DNA of 64,000 nucleotides from an uncultured Adlercreutzia sp. Its GTDB lineage: Bacteria; Actinomycetota; Coriobacteriia; Coriobacteriales; Eggerthellaceae. The notes under the pieces are model-generated. The model worked only from the letters and a program-made list of their open reading frames with translations. It did no database searches and was not told the DNA's origin. This document shows, one piece after another, positions 34,332-43,079 of the stretch; position 1 is the stretch's first letter, and every line of letters begins with the position of its first letter. The translations under genes and the position numbers were made by a program. The stretch spans positions 1 through 64,000 of the forward strand of contig CAJUSP010000006.1 of NCBI GenBank assembly GCA_910589165.1, written 5' to 3'.

Positions 34332-34439
34332 TATACTTGTTTTGCAAGTATATCATGAGGCACATACCGGGTCGAGAGACTCAAAGGAGCCGAAGTATAC
34401 CAAATCTAGAAAATATACTAAGTATAGTAAATCTAAAAA
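34332..34439 (-). promoter_or_regulatory. Toxin-antitoxin operator region
   Basis: TATACTTG/CAAGTATA with a 5-base spacer at 34332-34352 directly precedes the antitoxin. A pair of 20-base direct repeats of the form AAGTATAxxAAATCTAxAAA lies at 34393-34412 and 34420-34439. The segment is strikingly AT-rich against its surroundings. Confidence 0.65.
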
Positions 34440-34474
34440 GGCTGGGAGGCGCAACGTAGTCGCACCTCCCGGCC
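34435..34474 (-). terminator. Intrinsic terminator of the MFS-CBS gene
   Basis: On the minus strand GGCCGGGAGG..GC pairs with GC.CCTCCCAGCC and is followed by five T. It lies 25 bases after the MFS-CBS stop codon. Confidence 0.85.
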
Positions 34475-34498
34475 TGATTCCTGTCTTGTTCGGGCGCT

Positions 34499-36457
34499 TT
34501 AGGCCTGCTGTTGATCGGCGTAGAAGCGGTCGATGGCGTAGCGGGTGATGTTGGAGCGATTGATGATGCCCACCATCACGCCGTCGCGCAGCACGGGGGC
34601 CTTCTTCAAGTGGCCCTCGGACAGCACGCGGGCCACCTCGCCCAAGTCGTCGTTCACGTCAACGGAGATCACGTGCTTGGTGGCAATCTCGCTCACCGGC
34701 AGCGCCATGGTCTCGCGCAGGGTGGCGTCGAAGTCGGCGTTCTCGCGCTCGACCACGAACGACCAGGCTGTCTTGAACGCAGGCACCTGGTCGGCCAGGC
34801 TCGCCATAATGTCGCCATCGGAGACGAAGCCCACCACGTGGCGCGCGTCGTCAACCACCGGCGCACCGGAAATGCCCTTGTCGGCGAAAAGCTCCATGGC
34901 CTGGGCGACTGTGGTCTCGGGCGCCACAGTGAACACGTCAGTCTTCATGATGGCGGCCAGGGTGTTGGCAGCACCCTCAGCAGCGGCAACAGCGGCGCCC
35001 TCGCCCGCCTCGGCGCCCCAGGCACCGGCGGCGGCTTGGGCCTCCACCGGCTTGGCGGCGGCGCGGCGAATCCACAGGGCCAGGAAGAAGCCGACAAGCG
35101 CGAACACGCCCACAAGCACGCCAGCGGCCACCATGCCGCTCGTGGCGGCCTCGGCGGCAGCCATGCCGGAAGCGGCGGCCGAAGCGCCCACCAGCGCGTA
35201 CACACCAGTGAACACCGAGGAGCCGAAGCAGCCGGCAATCTGGAAACCGGTGGACATGACGGTTACGCCGTGGGGGTTCATCTCGGGCGGCAGCTTCGAA
35301 AGCGCGAAGGACTGCACCGGGCCGATGATAAGCGCCGAGCCGCAGATAACGGGAATGTAGATAACCGCCAGCAGCACCGGGCTCGCCGTGGCGATGAACA
35401 GCGCCGTCAACACCGAGAACACCGCGATGCAGGCGAAGCCCACCGGCAGCAGAATGCCCGGGCCGCGCTTGTCGTAGATGCGGCCGGCCAAAGGCGAGGC
35501 CGCGCACGAGCACAGAATGGCCGGGAACAGCGTAAGCGAAGCCACCAGCGGCTCGGTGCCCAGCACCGACTGCATAAAGGTGGGCACGATGATGTTCATG
35601 GCGAAGATGGTCACGAGCGACAGCATATTCGCGATAACACCCACGGCAAAGGGCGGAATCTTCAGCGGGCGCAGGTCGATCAGCGGCTCGGCCAGCGTGC
35701 CCTGGCGCTTCACGAAGAACACGAGCGCGATGACGCCGATGATGGCAGCGATGACGGCCACGGGCACCGAACCGGCAAACACCGTAGACACGCCGTACAG
35801 AATGCCAATAAGGGCGATGCCGATGAGCGCTACCGACGCCGCATCGAGCTTCGGGTGCGTCAGGTGCGCAATGTCGCGCAGGATGAACGCACCGCACAGA
35901 AGGCAGATGAGCGACAGTACGGCGAACACCCACAGCAGCATGTTCCACGGGGCGATGGCCAAAATGAGGCCGGCAAGGATCACCGAGGACGAGGGGCCAA
36001 GCGTGGTCATGGCGCCCATAATGCCCATGTAGGTGCCGAGCTTCTCGCGCGGAGCCACCTCAAGGGTGATATTCATGCCGATGGGAATGAGCATGCCCGT
36101 GCCCAGGGCCTGCACGATGCGGCCGATGAGCAGGATGGCGAAATTCGGCGCCAAACCGCCGATGACCGAGCCGATGACCAGCAGGGCCGTGGTGGCGCAG
36201 AACAGCGGGCGCGTGGGGAACGAGCGGTAGGCGAAGGCCGATACGGGCACCATGACGGCAGCGCCGAGCATGTAGGCCGTGGCCAGCCACTGTACCGTGG
36301 ACACGTCAACGGACAGCGCCTGCATAATGGGCGCGAAACCGACGTTCAGAAACGTCTCGTTGAAGGTGGCCAGGAAGGCCGCGAACGCGGCGACGAACAG
36401 AATGGCCGCCGGGTTCTGCTGCTTGGTGGGAGCAGCGGATGTTGCGTTTTGTGACAC
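34499..36457 (-). CDS. MFS transporter fused to a C-terminal CBS-domain pair
   Basis: 652 residues. The first ~465 are a fourteen-helix DHA2-type MFS transporter (NETFLNVGFAPIMQAL, GRIVQALGTGMLIPIGM, PREKLGTYMGIMGAMTTLGP). After an alanine-rich linker come two CBS motifs (IMKTDVFTVAPETTVAQAMELF...GFVSDGDIM and VISVDVNDDLGEVARVL...VGIINRSNITRYA). CBS pairs usually bind adenine nucleotides, so transport may be gated by energy state; this is inference. The start is GTG at 36457, 5 bases after GGAAGGAGG. Monocistronic with its own terminator. Confidence 0.88.
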   Translation of the reverse strand: MSQNATSAAPTKQQNPAAILFVAAFAAFLATFNETFLNVGFAPIMQALSVDVSTVQWLATAYMLGAAVMVPVSAFAYRSFPTRPLFCATTALLVIGSVIGGLAPNFAILLIGRIVQALGTGMLIPIGMNITLEVAPREKLGTYMGIMGAMTTLGPSSSVILAGLILAIAPWNMLLWVFAVLSLICLLCGAFILRDIAHLTHPKLDAASVALIGIALIGILYGVSTVFAGSVPVAVIAAIIGVIALVFFVKRQGTLAEPLIDLRPLKIPPFAVGVIANMLSLVTIFAMNIIVPTFMQSVLGTEPLVASLTLFPAILCSCAASPLAGRIYDKRGPGILLPVGFACIAVFSVLTALFIATASPVLLAVIYIPVICGSALIIGPVQSFALSKLPPEMNPHGVTVMSTGFQIAGCFGSSVFTGVYALVGASAAASGMAAAEAATSGMVAAGVLVGVFALVGFFLALWIRRAAAKPVEAQAAAGAWGAEAGEGAAVAAAEGAANTLAAIMKTDVFTVAPETTVAQAMELFADKGISGAPVVDDARHVVGFVSDGDIMASLADQVPAFKTAWSFVVERENADFDATLRETMALPVSEIATKHVISVDVNDDLGEVARVLSEGHLKKAPVLRDGVMVGIINRSNITRYAIDRFYADQQQA

Positions 36458-36828
36458 AGATTCCTCCTTCCGCAGCGCGCGGCGAGCAAATCACATCAGG
36501 CATAAGAAAAGCGCAGACGGCCACCCGGCCACGGCGAATCTCGGAGGGAATCCTCGAAGTCTTTCCTGTGCCGTGATCAGATTTACGCGCCGTCGTGCGC
36601 TACATGTGTCGTTTGCAGTGCTATGAAATTGTGCGTCGTTTAGGGTATCACGAAACCCTCGCCGCCCGCGGCCCGTAAATCCGCGAACGGAACGGGTGTC
36701 AACAATACGGAGTCGGTTTCTTGGCGGAAGGGCGGCGCGGCGGAGCCCCGTGGCATGATGGGCGCGTATCTATTCCGCCGCGCGGGCCGGCGTCTTCGCC
36801 CGGGCGGCACGAGACTTGGGAGATCACC
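36458..36828. other. Gene-free divergent region before rubredoxin
   Basis: No credible gene. It must hold the promoters of the MFS-CBS gene and of rubredoxin. I see no convincing promoter hexamers or repeats apart from GC-rich short palindromes. Confidence 0.45.
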
Positions 36829-36993
36829 ATGGATAAGTACATCTGCGACGTGTGCGGTTACATCTACGACCCGGCCGTGGGCGACCCGGACGGCGGCATT
36901 GAGCCCGGCACCGCCTTCGAGGACATCCCCGAGGACTGGGTCTGCCCCATCTGCGGCGTCGGCAAGGAAGACTTCTCACTCTACGAGGAGTAA
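36829..36993 (+). CDS. Rubredoxin
   Basis: 54 residues. Complete rubredoxin with two CxxC pairs holding the Fe: C6-x-x-C9-G-Y and C39-P-x-C42-G, and the aromatic core YIYDPAVGDPDGGIEPGT and DIPEDWVCP. It is a one-electron carrier in oxygen or peroxide detoxification. GGGAG precedes the ATG. A strong intrinsic terminator follows 16 bases after the stop, so it stands alone. Confidence 0.96.
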   Translation: MDKYICDVCGYIYDPAVGDPDGGIEPGTAFEDIPEDWVCPICGVGKEDFSLYEE

Positions 36994-37008
36994 AACAACC
37001 AAAACATG

Positions 37009-37035
37009 CAAGAGAGCCCCGAGGGGCTCTCTTTT
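37009..37035 (+). terminator. Intrinsic terminator of rubredoxin
   Basis: GAGAGCCCC/GGGGCTCTC stem with a 3-base loop followed by TTTT. Confidence 0.92.
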
Positions 37036-37143
37036 CATAGGGCGATCGACCGCACGCCCAGGCCAGGCTACTCCCTGCCATCACGAACCCGTCTATCTCA
37101 TGAGACAGATTGCCCGAATCGCCACATCACAGCCGTTTCCTGG

Positions 37144-38052
37144 CTACAACCCGTACTCCTCGAATAGCTCGATGCGGCGCGCCGGATCGGCAACGGCCGC
37201 CGCGTCATCGGCACGACCGTCCTTCAAGAGAGCCGCAACAAGAGCCGAAAGGCGCTCTTGCCCTTGTTCTATACCCTGCTCTATGCCGCGCCGCAGACCC
37301 TCCTGCTCGCCCTCGCGGCGGGCGGCACGAGCTTGGATGCGCGCCTCGCGCTCCTGATCCTCGAACACCCTGCTCACAGCGTACACGCTCTCCACCCACC
37401 CTTCATCGTCGTTGGCCTCGGCCACGGCGCCCTCGATGCGCCGCACGAGGGGATCATCGGGCTCCACCCTCCCCTCGGCAAAATATAGTAGCAGATTCCG
37501 GAGCCTGCCATCGGGAAGCCGATCCCACGCGGGGCAGTTCAGAGCGACCCACACCTGCCCCGAGTCGAGATCGGCCGGGGAGGCGCCCTCGCAGCCCGGC
37601 TCGATGCGGTAGACGGGCGCCCCGAGCCCGAAGGGATCGAACCCGCACACGAACACGATGGCGCTCGCGGGGAGCTGGTCGAAGTCGGTGCCCTTCCTCA
37701 ATTCACGCGTATCCATCGCGCCCTGGTAGAAGCGGAACCTCTTCCCGAGCGAGCCGCGCCTCTGGCACTCCATCTCGATGTCGAAGACGCCCTCCCGCGC
37801 CCTCACGAACAAATCGAGCTCGGCCCCGCGGCGCGTGAGCGTCGGCTCGAGCACCTGCTTGGCGTTCACGTAGTCGATGGAGGTGACCTCTATCCCCAGG
37901 ACGAGCTCCAGGAAGTCCCGGCAGATGGACTCGTCGCACATGATGCGGCCGAACATATACTGGTTGGAGGCGGGGATGGGCCGTTTTCTACGGCCCATCC
38001 TCTCGGCCCCTCCCCCCGAATCGCGGCGACGGTTTTCATCTTCTCTGGCCAT
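37144..38052 (-). CDS. Rpn family recombination-promoting nuclease / PD-(D/E)XK putative transposase
   Basis: 302 residues. The N-terminal block NQYMFGRIMCDESICRDFLELVLGIEVTSI is followed by the PD-(D/E)XK-like core: GAELDLFVRAREGVFDIEMECQR, where Asp and the ExxC/Q segment replace the usual acidic triad, then KRFRFYQGAMDTRELRKGTDF. The C-terminal third is a long charged helix (REARIQARAARREGEQEGLRRGIEQGIEQGQERL) as in Rpn proteins. These nucleases promote recombination or act as conflict effectors. GAGGGAGG lies in front of 38052. It abuts a fragment of a broken fumarate-reductase gene, suggesting a rearranged locus. Confidence 0.87.
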   Translation of the reverse strand: MAREDENRRRDSGGGAERMGRRKRPIPASNQYMFGRIMCDESICRDFLELVLGIEVTSIDYVNAKQVLEPTLTRRGAELDLFVRAREGVFDIEMECQRRGSLGKRFRFYQGAMDTRELRKGTDFDQLPASAIVFVCGFDPFGLGAPVYRIEPGCEGASPADLDSGQVWVALNCPAWDRLPDGRLRNLLLYFAEGRVEPDDPLVRRIEGAVAEANDDEGWVESVYAVSRVFEDQEREARIQARAARREGEQEGLRRGIEQGIEQGQERLSALVAALLKDGRADDAAAVADPARRIELFEEYGL

Positions 38053-38194
38053 GGCACCCTCCCTCTCGAACCGAAGGAGCCCACCTTACAACCGCAGAGC
38101 CGCGTTTACGTCGGGGGGATTTCCCGTTTGCAGACGTCCGCAAACCGTAGCGCAGCCGCATTTTCGCCGTCCGCGAGCCGTCGTGGAGCCGCAG

Positions 38195-38437
38195 GAGAGC
38201 CGCGGTGCTCACTACCGTAGCGACTTCCCCTACCGCGACGATGACAACTTCCTGTGCTACATCACCATCACCAAGGGTGACAACGGCGAGATGAACATCG
38301 ATCGCGTGCCCCTGAAGGAAGAGTGGGTCGGCGACACCACCCAGGATTACGCCACCCGCTACGCCGTGCGCTTCCCCGGCGAGGCCGAGGCCAAGGGCCT
38401 GCCCGCCGAGGAGAAGTCCGGCGGCTGGAGCAAGTAG
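38195..38437 (+). pseudogene. C-terminal fragment of a succinate dehydrogenase/fumarate reductase flavoprotein subunit
   Basis: 80 codons remain. ESRGAHYRSDFPYRDDDNFL followed by CYITITKGDNGE and the conserved FrdA/SdhA-type end are recognisable: the ESRGAHYR segment carries a conserved His/Arg near the active site of this family. No start codon with a ribosome site exists, and the upstream DNA belongs to the opposite-strand Rpn gene. The original terminator (38466-38496) is intact. A near-palindrome GTTTGC...GCAAAC at 38129-38148 lies just before the break. Confidence 0.8.
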
Positions 38438-38465
38438 CCCCGGGAAACCACGCCCTCCCTTTGCA

Positions 38466-38496
38466 GGCCCCGCAGTCTCACTGCGGGGCCTTTTTT
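38466..38496 (+). terminator. Intrinsic terminator behind the flavoprotein fragment
   Basis: GGCCCCGCAGT/ACTGCGGGGCC perfect stem, 3-base loop, then six T. Confidence 0.93.
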
Positions 38497-38500
38497 GCGG

Positions 38501-39697
38501 TTAGTACAGCAGGCCGAAGGCCCACAGCGGCACGACATTCCCGTAACCGTACTCGATGTCGTCTTTCACGATATAGGCGCTATCGAGCCCCTTCACCTGC
38601 TTGCCCGTCTTCCCCTTCCCGCCGACTTCGAAGGTCATGCCGTCCACGAGGAAGTCTGCCGCGGGCGACGCGTACACCTCGTGGACACGTCGCACTTGGT
38701 TGAGGAAGAACGTCTCGCGGACCGAGCCTATGTCCTCCCGGCCGCTGCTGAGGTTGTACAGGATGTTGGTGTTGTCCAGGTACACCTTCTCGACCTTGCC
38801 CAGCGCGCCCAGGCCCTTCGGCAGCTGGCGCAAACGCGCTACCATGCCCGCCTTCTCCATATACCCCAGGTAGTCCTCGAGGCTGTTGCGGCTTATGCCG
38901 ATTTGGCTTGCGAGCTGCGTCGCGTTCGGCTTGAAGGGGGCCAGCGTGCTCACGATGGCCATAAGCTGCTTGAGCTTCTGCCCGGTGGCGAAGGTCATAC
39001 CCGCGAACTGGGGGATGTCCACCTCCAGCGTTTGGGAGATAACCTGGTCGAGCTCAATCTCGAAGGCATCTTCACGCCCGAAGGGGTAATAGCCCCGCTT
39101 CAGGTAGTCTTTGAACAGGGGCACGGGGTGCTCTACGGCGCCGATCTCAACCCTTTGCTCCACAATGTCTTCCAGCGTGCAGGCAGGCAGCGTGACACCG
39201 TGGGCGATGGCCAGATACTCGCGGAACGAGAGGCCCTGCATCGTGTAGAGCGGCGCACGACGGGAAAGATCCGCCCAGCCGCTCGTGATATCGAGAACTG
39301 AAGATCCCGTGAAGCACACCTGCAGATTTGGAAGCGCATCGTACATCATCTTGAGCTCTTGGGACCAGTTTCCGTACTTGTGCACCTCGTCGATGAACAG
39401 GTGCCCGCCACCCTGAACGACGAAGGCCTCTGCAGTGTCGTAGAGCGTATGGTCGCCGAAGTACATGTTGTCGGCCGAGACGTAGAGGGTGTCGCGCTGG
39501 CTGTGCTGCCTTTTGATGCGCTGCAGCACAAGCGTCGACTTGCCCACGCCGCGGGGGCCGACGATGCCGAACATGCGGCCGCTCCAGCCGATTTCGCCAT
39601 CCGCCGACCGGGTGAACGCCATGGGGGTTTGCTTGAGCATGCGCTGCATGAAGGCATAGAGTCGTTCCACGGGAGGCCCTTCTTTCTTGGTGCCCAT
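38501..39697 (-). CDS. AAA ATPase with DUF4143 domain
   Basis: 398 residues. Walker A GPRGVGKST near residue 47, Walker B HLFIDEVHK near 100, then a winged-helix segment (ATQLASQIGISRNSLEDYLGYMEKAGMVARL) and the C-terminal DUF4143 nuclease-like fold (ETFFLNQVRRVHEVYASPAADFLVDGMTFEVGGKGK). The family is widespread, of unknown biological role, and often behaves as a laterally moved stand-alone gene. GAAGGG precedes the ATG. A striking pair of palindromes (39747-39796) lies upstream. It ends only 5 bases from the terminator of the convergent fragment. Confidence 0.88.
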   Translation of the reverse strand: MGTKKEGPPVERLYAFMQRMLKQTPMAFTRSADGEIGWSGRMFGIVGPRGVGKSTLVLQRIKRQHSQRDTLYVSADNMYFGDHTLYDTAEAFVVQGGGHLFIDEVHKYGNWSQELKMMYDALPNLQVCFTGSSVLDITSGWADLSRRAPLYTMQGLSFREYLAIAHGVTLPACTLEDIVEQRVEIGAVEHPVPLFKDYLKRGYYPFGREDAFEIELDQVISQTLEVDIPQFAGMTFATGQKLKQLMAIVSTLAPFKPNATQLASQIGISRNSLEDYLGYMEKAGMVARLRQLPKGLGALGKVEKVYLDNTNILYNLSSGREDIGSVRETFFLNQVRRVHEVYASPAADFLVDGMTFEVGGKGKTGKQVKGLDSAYIVKDDIEYGYGNVVPLWAFGLLY

Positions 39698-39746
39698 TAG
39701 CGCCCTTCGGAACTTGGCGACCTACCAGGCACGTGGAGATCATATT

Positions 39747-39796
39747 TGCACTGTGCAGTGTGCAGAATATCACAATTTTGCACACTGTACAGTGCG
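39747..39796 (-). promoter_or_regulatory. Double CACTGxxCAGTG palindrome upstream of the DUF4143 gene
   Basis: Two 18-base arms (39747-39764 and 39779-39796), inverted to each other with two mismatches, separated by an AT-rich 14-base spacer. Each arm contains its own 12-bp palindrome CACTG-N2-CAGTG; centres are 34 bp apart. A likely two-site operator. Confidence 0.7.
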
Positions 39797-39847
39797 ATTT
39801 TATCGCAGATAAGTCTGGGACGTGCGATGGCGCTGACGCCGACCGTT

Positions 39848-40342
39848 CTAGCGATCTTTGTTGGAGCAGAGGAGCAGGATGCCGCCGACGAGAGAGCAGA
39901 AGATGAGGGTGCATACGTCGAAGGCGACGGTGTTGGCTTTCGTGCCCTTGTAGATGCCCCAGGAAATGACGCACATGGGAATCATCCACGCCAGCGGGAT
40001 GATGAGCCAGCAAGAACCCACGAGCGACAGAATACAGAAGATGAAGGCCACCAAGCGCAGGTTGCGGTCGGTTTCGGTCATGGGGTACAGCGGAGCTGCC
40101 TGTACGGGCGCGACGGGCTGCTGGTAGGCCTGCTGGTAGCCAGGCTGCTGATACCCGTAGGGCTGCTGGTAGCCCGGGGCGTACTGGCCGTCGGCCGTTT
40201 GGGTGTAGCCCTGGTACTGGCCGGTGGGCTGCTGGGCCTGGTAGGTTTGCTGATAGGCCTGCTGCGCATCGGCAACGGGCTGCGCCTCGTAGACGGGCTC
40301 GGCCTGGGTCGGCTGCTCGAAGGGGTTCTGGGGCTCGGTCAT
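39848..40342 (-). CDS. Small membrane protein with Gln/Tyr/Pro-rich N-terminus
   Basis: 164 residues. The first ~80 are low-complexity repeats of the form QQPxGYQQ and YQQAYQQP, predicted disordered and cytoplasmic or surface. Two membrane segments follow (LVAFIFCILSLVGSCWLIIPLAWMIPMCVISW with a short turn, and TVAFDVCTLIFCSLVGGILLL). AGGAGG lies before the ATG at 40342. Similar 'proline/glutamine-rich plus membrane' proteins are common in Actinobacteria; function unknown. Confidence 0.78.
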   Translation of the reverse strand: MTEPQNPFEQPTQAEPVYEAQPVADAQQAYQQTYQAQQPTGQYQGYTQTADGQYAPGYQQPYGYQQPGYQQAYQQPVAPVQAAPLYPMTETDRNLRLVAFIFCILSLVGSCWLIIPLAWMIPMCVISWGIYKGTKANTVAFDVCTLIFCSLVGGILLLCSNKDR

Positions 40343-40438
40343 GTTCAACCTCCTGAAAGAATCGTTTCGCCCAGTATAGCCCTCTGCGCACGGCCAAGCC
40401 ACGGAATCCGCTTACGCGCACCTTCCAATTCTGTAAGG

Positions 40439-41047
40439 TTAGGCGCAGGCGCGGCCGAAGGCGGCGAACACCTCGCGACGGCCCGCCTCATCGGGGGCGA
40501 TGCGCTGCATGTCCGTCCATGCGGGGACAAGGAGCGCCTCGGTTTCATCGGCCAGGTAATCGCGCACCACCACCAGGGCATGGGGGAAGGCCGGGCTCGG
40601 CCCCTCCTGCAGGCGGCGCACGGCCGAGGTAAGGCCCTCGCCCCGCCACACTTCCAAGCGACCCAGCTCATCGACCACGAGAAGACCGGGAGCCGCAGCT
40701 GGACCCAGCTGGTCGAAATAGGCGTTCACCTTAGCGATGGCCTCATCATCGATGTACCATGCCAACTGCGCGCGAGCCGCCTGGCTTTCCTCGTCGTAAG
40801 AGCCTTCGGCCTGGGCGATGTCGCGGCGCCGGGCGAAGGGGATGCGCGTGCCCTCGGGTAGAAGAACGTTGTCGATGCCCCTCTTCTCGAACCCGTTGGC
40901 GTCGGCCTGCTCGCCGGTGGAGGCCACCCACTGCCCCGGTGCCAGCACGCCCGCGCTCGGCACGCCACTAGCTGCCAAATCGTCCACCAGCGCCTCGAGC
41001 CAGCGCGTCTTGCCGATCTGCACTTCGCCCGTCAGCAGAAAAAGCAT
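40439..41047 (-). CDS. NTPase_1-type nucleoside triphosphatase
   Basis: 202 residues. P-loop GEVQIGKT directly at the N-terminus, Walker B GLLVVDELGRLE and a later Arg-containing segment, as in THEP1/NTPase_1 proteins. The start at 41047 (MLFLLTGEVQIGKTRW) has GGGAG; a longer upstream frame would put the P-loop far from the end and lacks a ribosome site. It is divergent from the iron-type ABC transporter, an association I have not seen explained; it could be a regulator, an energy coupler or a neighbour by chance. Confidence 0.75.
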   Translation of the reverse strand: MLFLLTGEVQIGKTRWLEALVDDLAASGVPSAGVLAPGQWVASTGEQADANGFEKRGIDNVLLPEGTRIPFARRRDIAQAEGSYDEESQAARAQLAWYIDDEAIAKVNAYFDQLGPAAAPGLLVVDELGRLEVWRGEGLTSAVRRLQEGPSPAFPHALVVVRDYLADETEALLVPAWTDMQRIAPDEAGRREVFAAFGRACA

Positions 41048-41217
41048 GGTCGATCTCCCGTTCCCTCGGCTCGCGATGAAGTCCTCGGCGCTTACCGCCA
41101 CCCTCGCGCGGTCGCCTTCGTGCCCTCTGGAGCTTTTTCTCGAGGGGAAGTGTACCATGGCTCGGCATTCTCTCTATCTCAGTATTATTTCTGAATGCAT
41201 ATATTCGTGATAGGGTA

Positions 41218-41223
41218 TATAAT
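41218..41223 (+). promoter_or_regulatory. -10 box of the ABC importer operon, near-leaderless
   Basis: TATAAT lies only 8 bases before the ATG at 41232, and no Shine-Dalgarno sequence is present, so the mRNA probably starts within a few bases of the start codon. An imperfect palindrome CTGAAT/ATTCGT at 41191-41207 overlaps the -35 region and might bind a metal regulator. Confidence 0.5.
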
Positions 41224-41231
41224 CCATCTCC

Positions 41232-42281
41232 ATGAAGAAACGCATCGGCGACATAGCAGTCCCCGCCCATTCCGACGCCTCGCGCCGGGCGCGGGCCATT
41301 GTCATCGGCCTGGCCATCGCGCTTGTTGCCGCGGCCACTATCTCGCTGCTGCTCGGCCGCTACCCCATTAATCCGATGGAAGCCGCCGCCATGCTCATCG
41401 ATAAAGTCGTGCCGCTGGATCCCACCTGGACCGACCAGCAGCAGCGCATGTTCTTCAACGTGCGGCTGCCCCGCATTCTGCTGGCCCTCATGGTGGGCTG
41501 CTGTTTGGCCGTAGCCGGCGCCGCCTACCAGGGCACCTTCCAAAACCCGCTCGTGTCCCCCGACATTCTGGGCGCGAGCCAGGGTGCGGCCTTCGGCGCG
41601 GCCGTGGCCATTCTGCTGGGAGTAAGCTCGCTGACCACTTCGGTGTTCGCCTTCGGCTTTGCCCTGTTCACCGTGCTGCTGGTGCTGCTTATCAGCGCGC
41701 GGGCTCGGGGTAATCACATGATGGTGGTGGTGCTTTCCGGCGTTATGGTCAGCTCGCTGTTCCAGGCGGGCGTGTCCTACGCGAAGCTGGTGGCCGACCC
41801 CACCGACGAGCTGGCCGACATTACCTACTGGCTCATGGGTTCGCTTACCGGCGCGTCCATGGACAAGATCGCCATGGTCTTCCCCATTATGTTGGTGGGC
41901 TGCGTGGTGCTGTTCGCCCTGCGCTGGCGCATCAACATCCTTACTATGGGCGACGACGAGGCGGCCACCATGGGCGTGAACGCCAAGCGCACCCGCATCG
42001 TCGTCATCATCGCCGCCACGCTCATCACCGCCTCAAGCGTGTGCGTGACCGGCATGATCGGCTGGGTGGGTCTGGTCATTCCCCACCTGTGCCGCATGCT
42101 CGTGGGCGCCGACTACCGTCGGCTCATTCCCGCCTCCATGCTCATGGGCGCCACCTTCCTGCTTATCGTGGACGACATTGCGCGCCTGGCCACCACCGCC
42201 GAAATCCCCATTGGCATTCTGACGGCTTTCGTCGGCGCGCCCTTCTTCCTGTACCTCATTACCCGAAGGAAGAAGATATGA
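41232..42281 (+). CDS. FecCD-family ABC transporter permease
   Basis: 349 residues, about ten membrane helices. FecCD/BtuC hallmarks are RLPRILLALMVGCCLAVAGAAYQGTFQNPLVSPDILG, the GVMVSSLFQAG region, WLMGSLTG and GMIGWVGLVIPHLCRMLVG. It forms the membrane part of an importer for iron-siderophore, haem, cobalamin or a similar metal complex. Its stop overlaps the ATPase start (ATGA). The operon continues with the ATPase and binding protein. Confidence 0.93.
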   Translation: MKKRIGDIAVPAHSDASRRARAIVIGLAIALVAAATISLLLGRYPINPMEAAAMLIDKVVPLDPTWTDQQQRMFFNVRLPRILLALMVGCCLAVAGAAYQGTFQNPLVSPDILGASQGAAFGAAVAILLGVSSLTTSVFAFGFALFTVLLVLLISARARGNHMMVVVLSGVMVSSLFQAGVSYAKLVADPTDELADITYWLMGSLTGASMDKIAMVFPIMLVGCVVLFALRWRINILTMGDDEAATMGVNAKRTRIVVIIAATLITASSVCVTGMIGWVGLVIPHLCRMLVGADYRRLIPASMLMGATFLLIVDDIARLATTAEIPIGILTAFVGAPFFLYLITRRKKI

Positions 42282-43060
42282 GCATCGAAGTAAAGAACCT
42301 CTGCTTCTCCTACGGGCCGCGCGAGATCCTGCACGACCTGAGCTTCACCATTCCCGACGGCACGCTCGTGAACGTGCTCGGGCCCAACGGCGTGGGGAAA
42401 TCGACCCTGTTCCGCTGCATTCTGGGGCTGAACCCGAACTACCTGGGATCCATCCTCGTGAACGGGAAGGACCTGAAGCGCCTTTCGGTGCGCGAGCGGG
42501 CCCGCGAGATCTCCTACATTCCGCAGAGCCATGCCTCGGTGTACGACTACGAGGTCGTCGACGTGGTGCTCATGGCCACAGGCAACGACCTGAAGATGCT
42601 TTCCACCCCGGGCCCCGCGCAGCTGGCCCGTGCCCACGAGGCCCTGGCCCGCATTGGCATCGAGCATTTGGCCCACCGCACCTACACGCAAATTTCCGGC
42701 GGCGAGCAGCAGCTCGTGCTTATTGCGCGGGCCATCGCCCAGAACGCCCAGACCATCATCATGGACGAGCCCACCAGCGCGCTCGACTACGGCAACACCG
42801 TGCGTGTGCTGTCCTGCGTGCGGCAGCTGGCGCGCGAGGGGCTCTCCATCGTGCAGTCGACCCACAACCCCGACCATGCGTTTCTGTACTCCGACCAGAC
42901 CATGGTCATCAACCGGGGCCACCTGCAGGCCTTCGGCAACCCCCACGACGTTATCACCTCTGAGCTCATCAGCGAGCTGTACGGCATTCAGGTGGACGTC
43001 AATTCCCTTTATGGCGACAAGGTGCGTGTGTGCGTGCCTGTCAGCGAAATAGAGTCCTAA
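42278..43060 (+). CDS. ABC transporter ATP-binding protein (iron-complex type)
   Basis: 260 residues. Walker A GPNGVGKST near residue 37, Q-loop YIPQSH, signature ISGGEQQLV and Walker B TIIMDEP followed by the H-loop STHNP. It is of the FecE/BtuD type. The start overlaps the permease stop by four bases, so the two are translationally coupled. Confidence 0.94.
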   Translation: MSIEVKNLCFSYGPREILHDLSFTIPDGTLVNVLGPNGVGKSTLFRCILGLNPNYLGSILVNGKDLKRLSVRERAREISYIPQSHASVYDYEVVDVVLMATGNDLKMLSTPGPAQLARAHEALARIGIEHLAHRTYTQISGGEQQLVLIARAIAQNAQTIIMDEPTSALDYGNTVRVLSCVRQLAREGLSIVQSTHNPDHAFLYSDQTMVINRGHLQAFGNPHDVITSELISELYGIQVDVNSLYGDKVRVCVPVSEIES

Positions 43061-43079
43061 CTGGGAGGAAAGGAAACAC

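Noticed and set aside
34511..36454. 647-codon plus-strand frame
   Set aside because: Antisense to the MFS-CBS gene; low-complexity Arg/His/Gly translation and no ribosome site.
37144..38052. Rpn-type protein as an insertion sequence transposase
   Set aside because: No terminal inverted repeats or target duplications are seen around it; PD-(D/E)XK Rpn proteins are not IS transposases in the usual sense.
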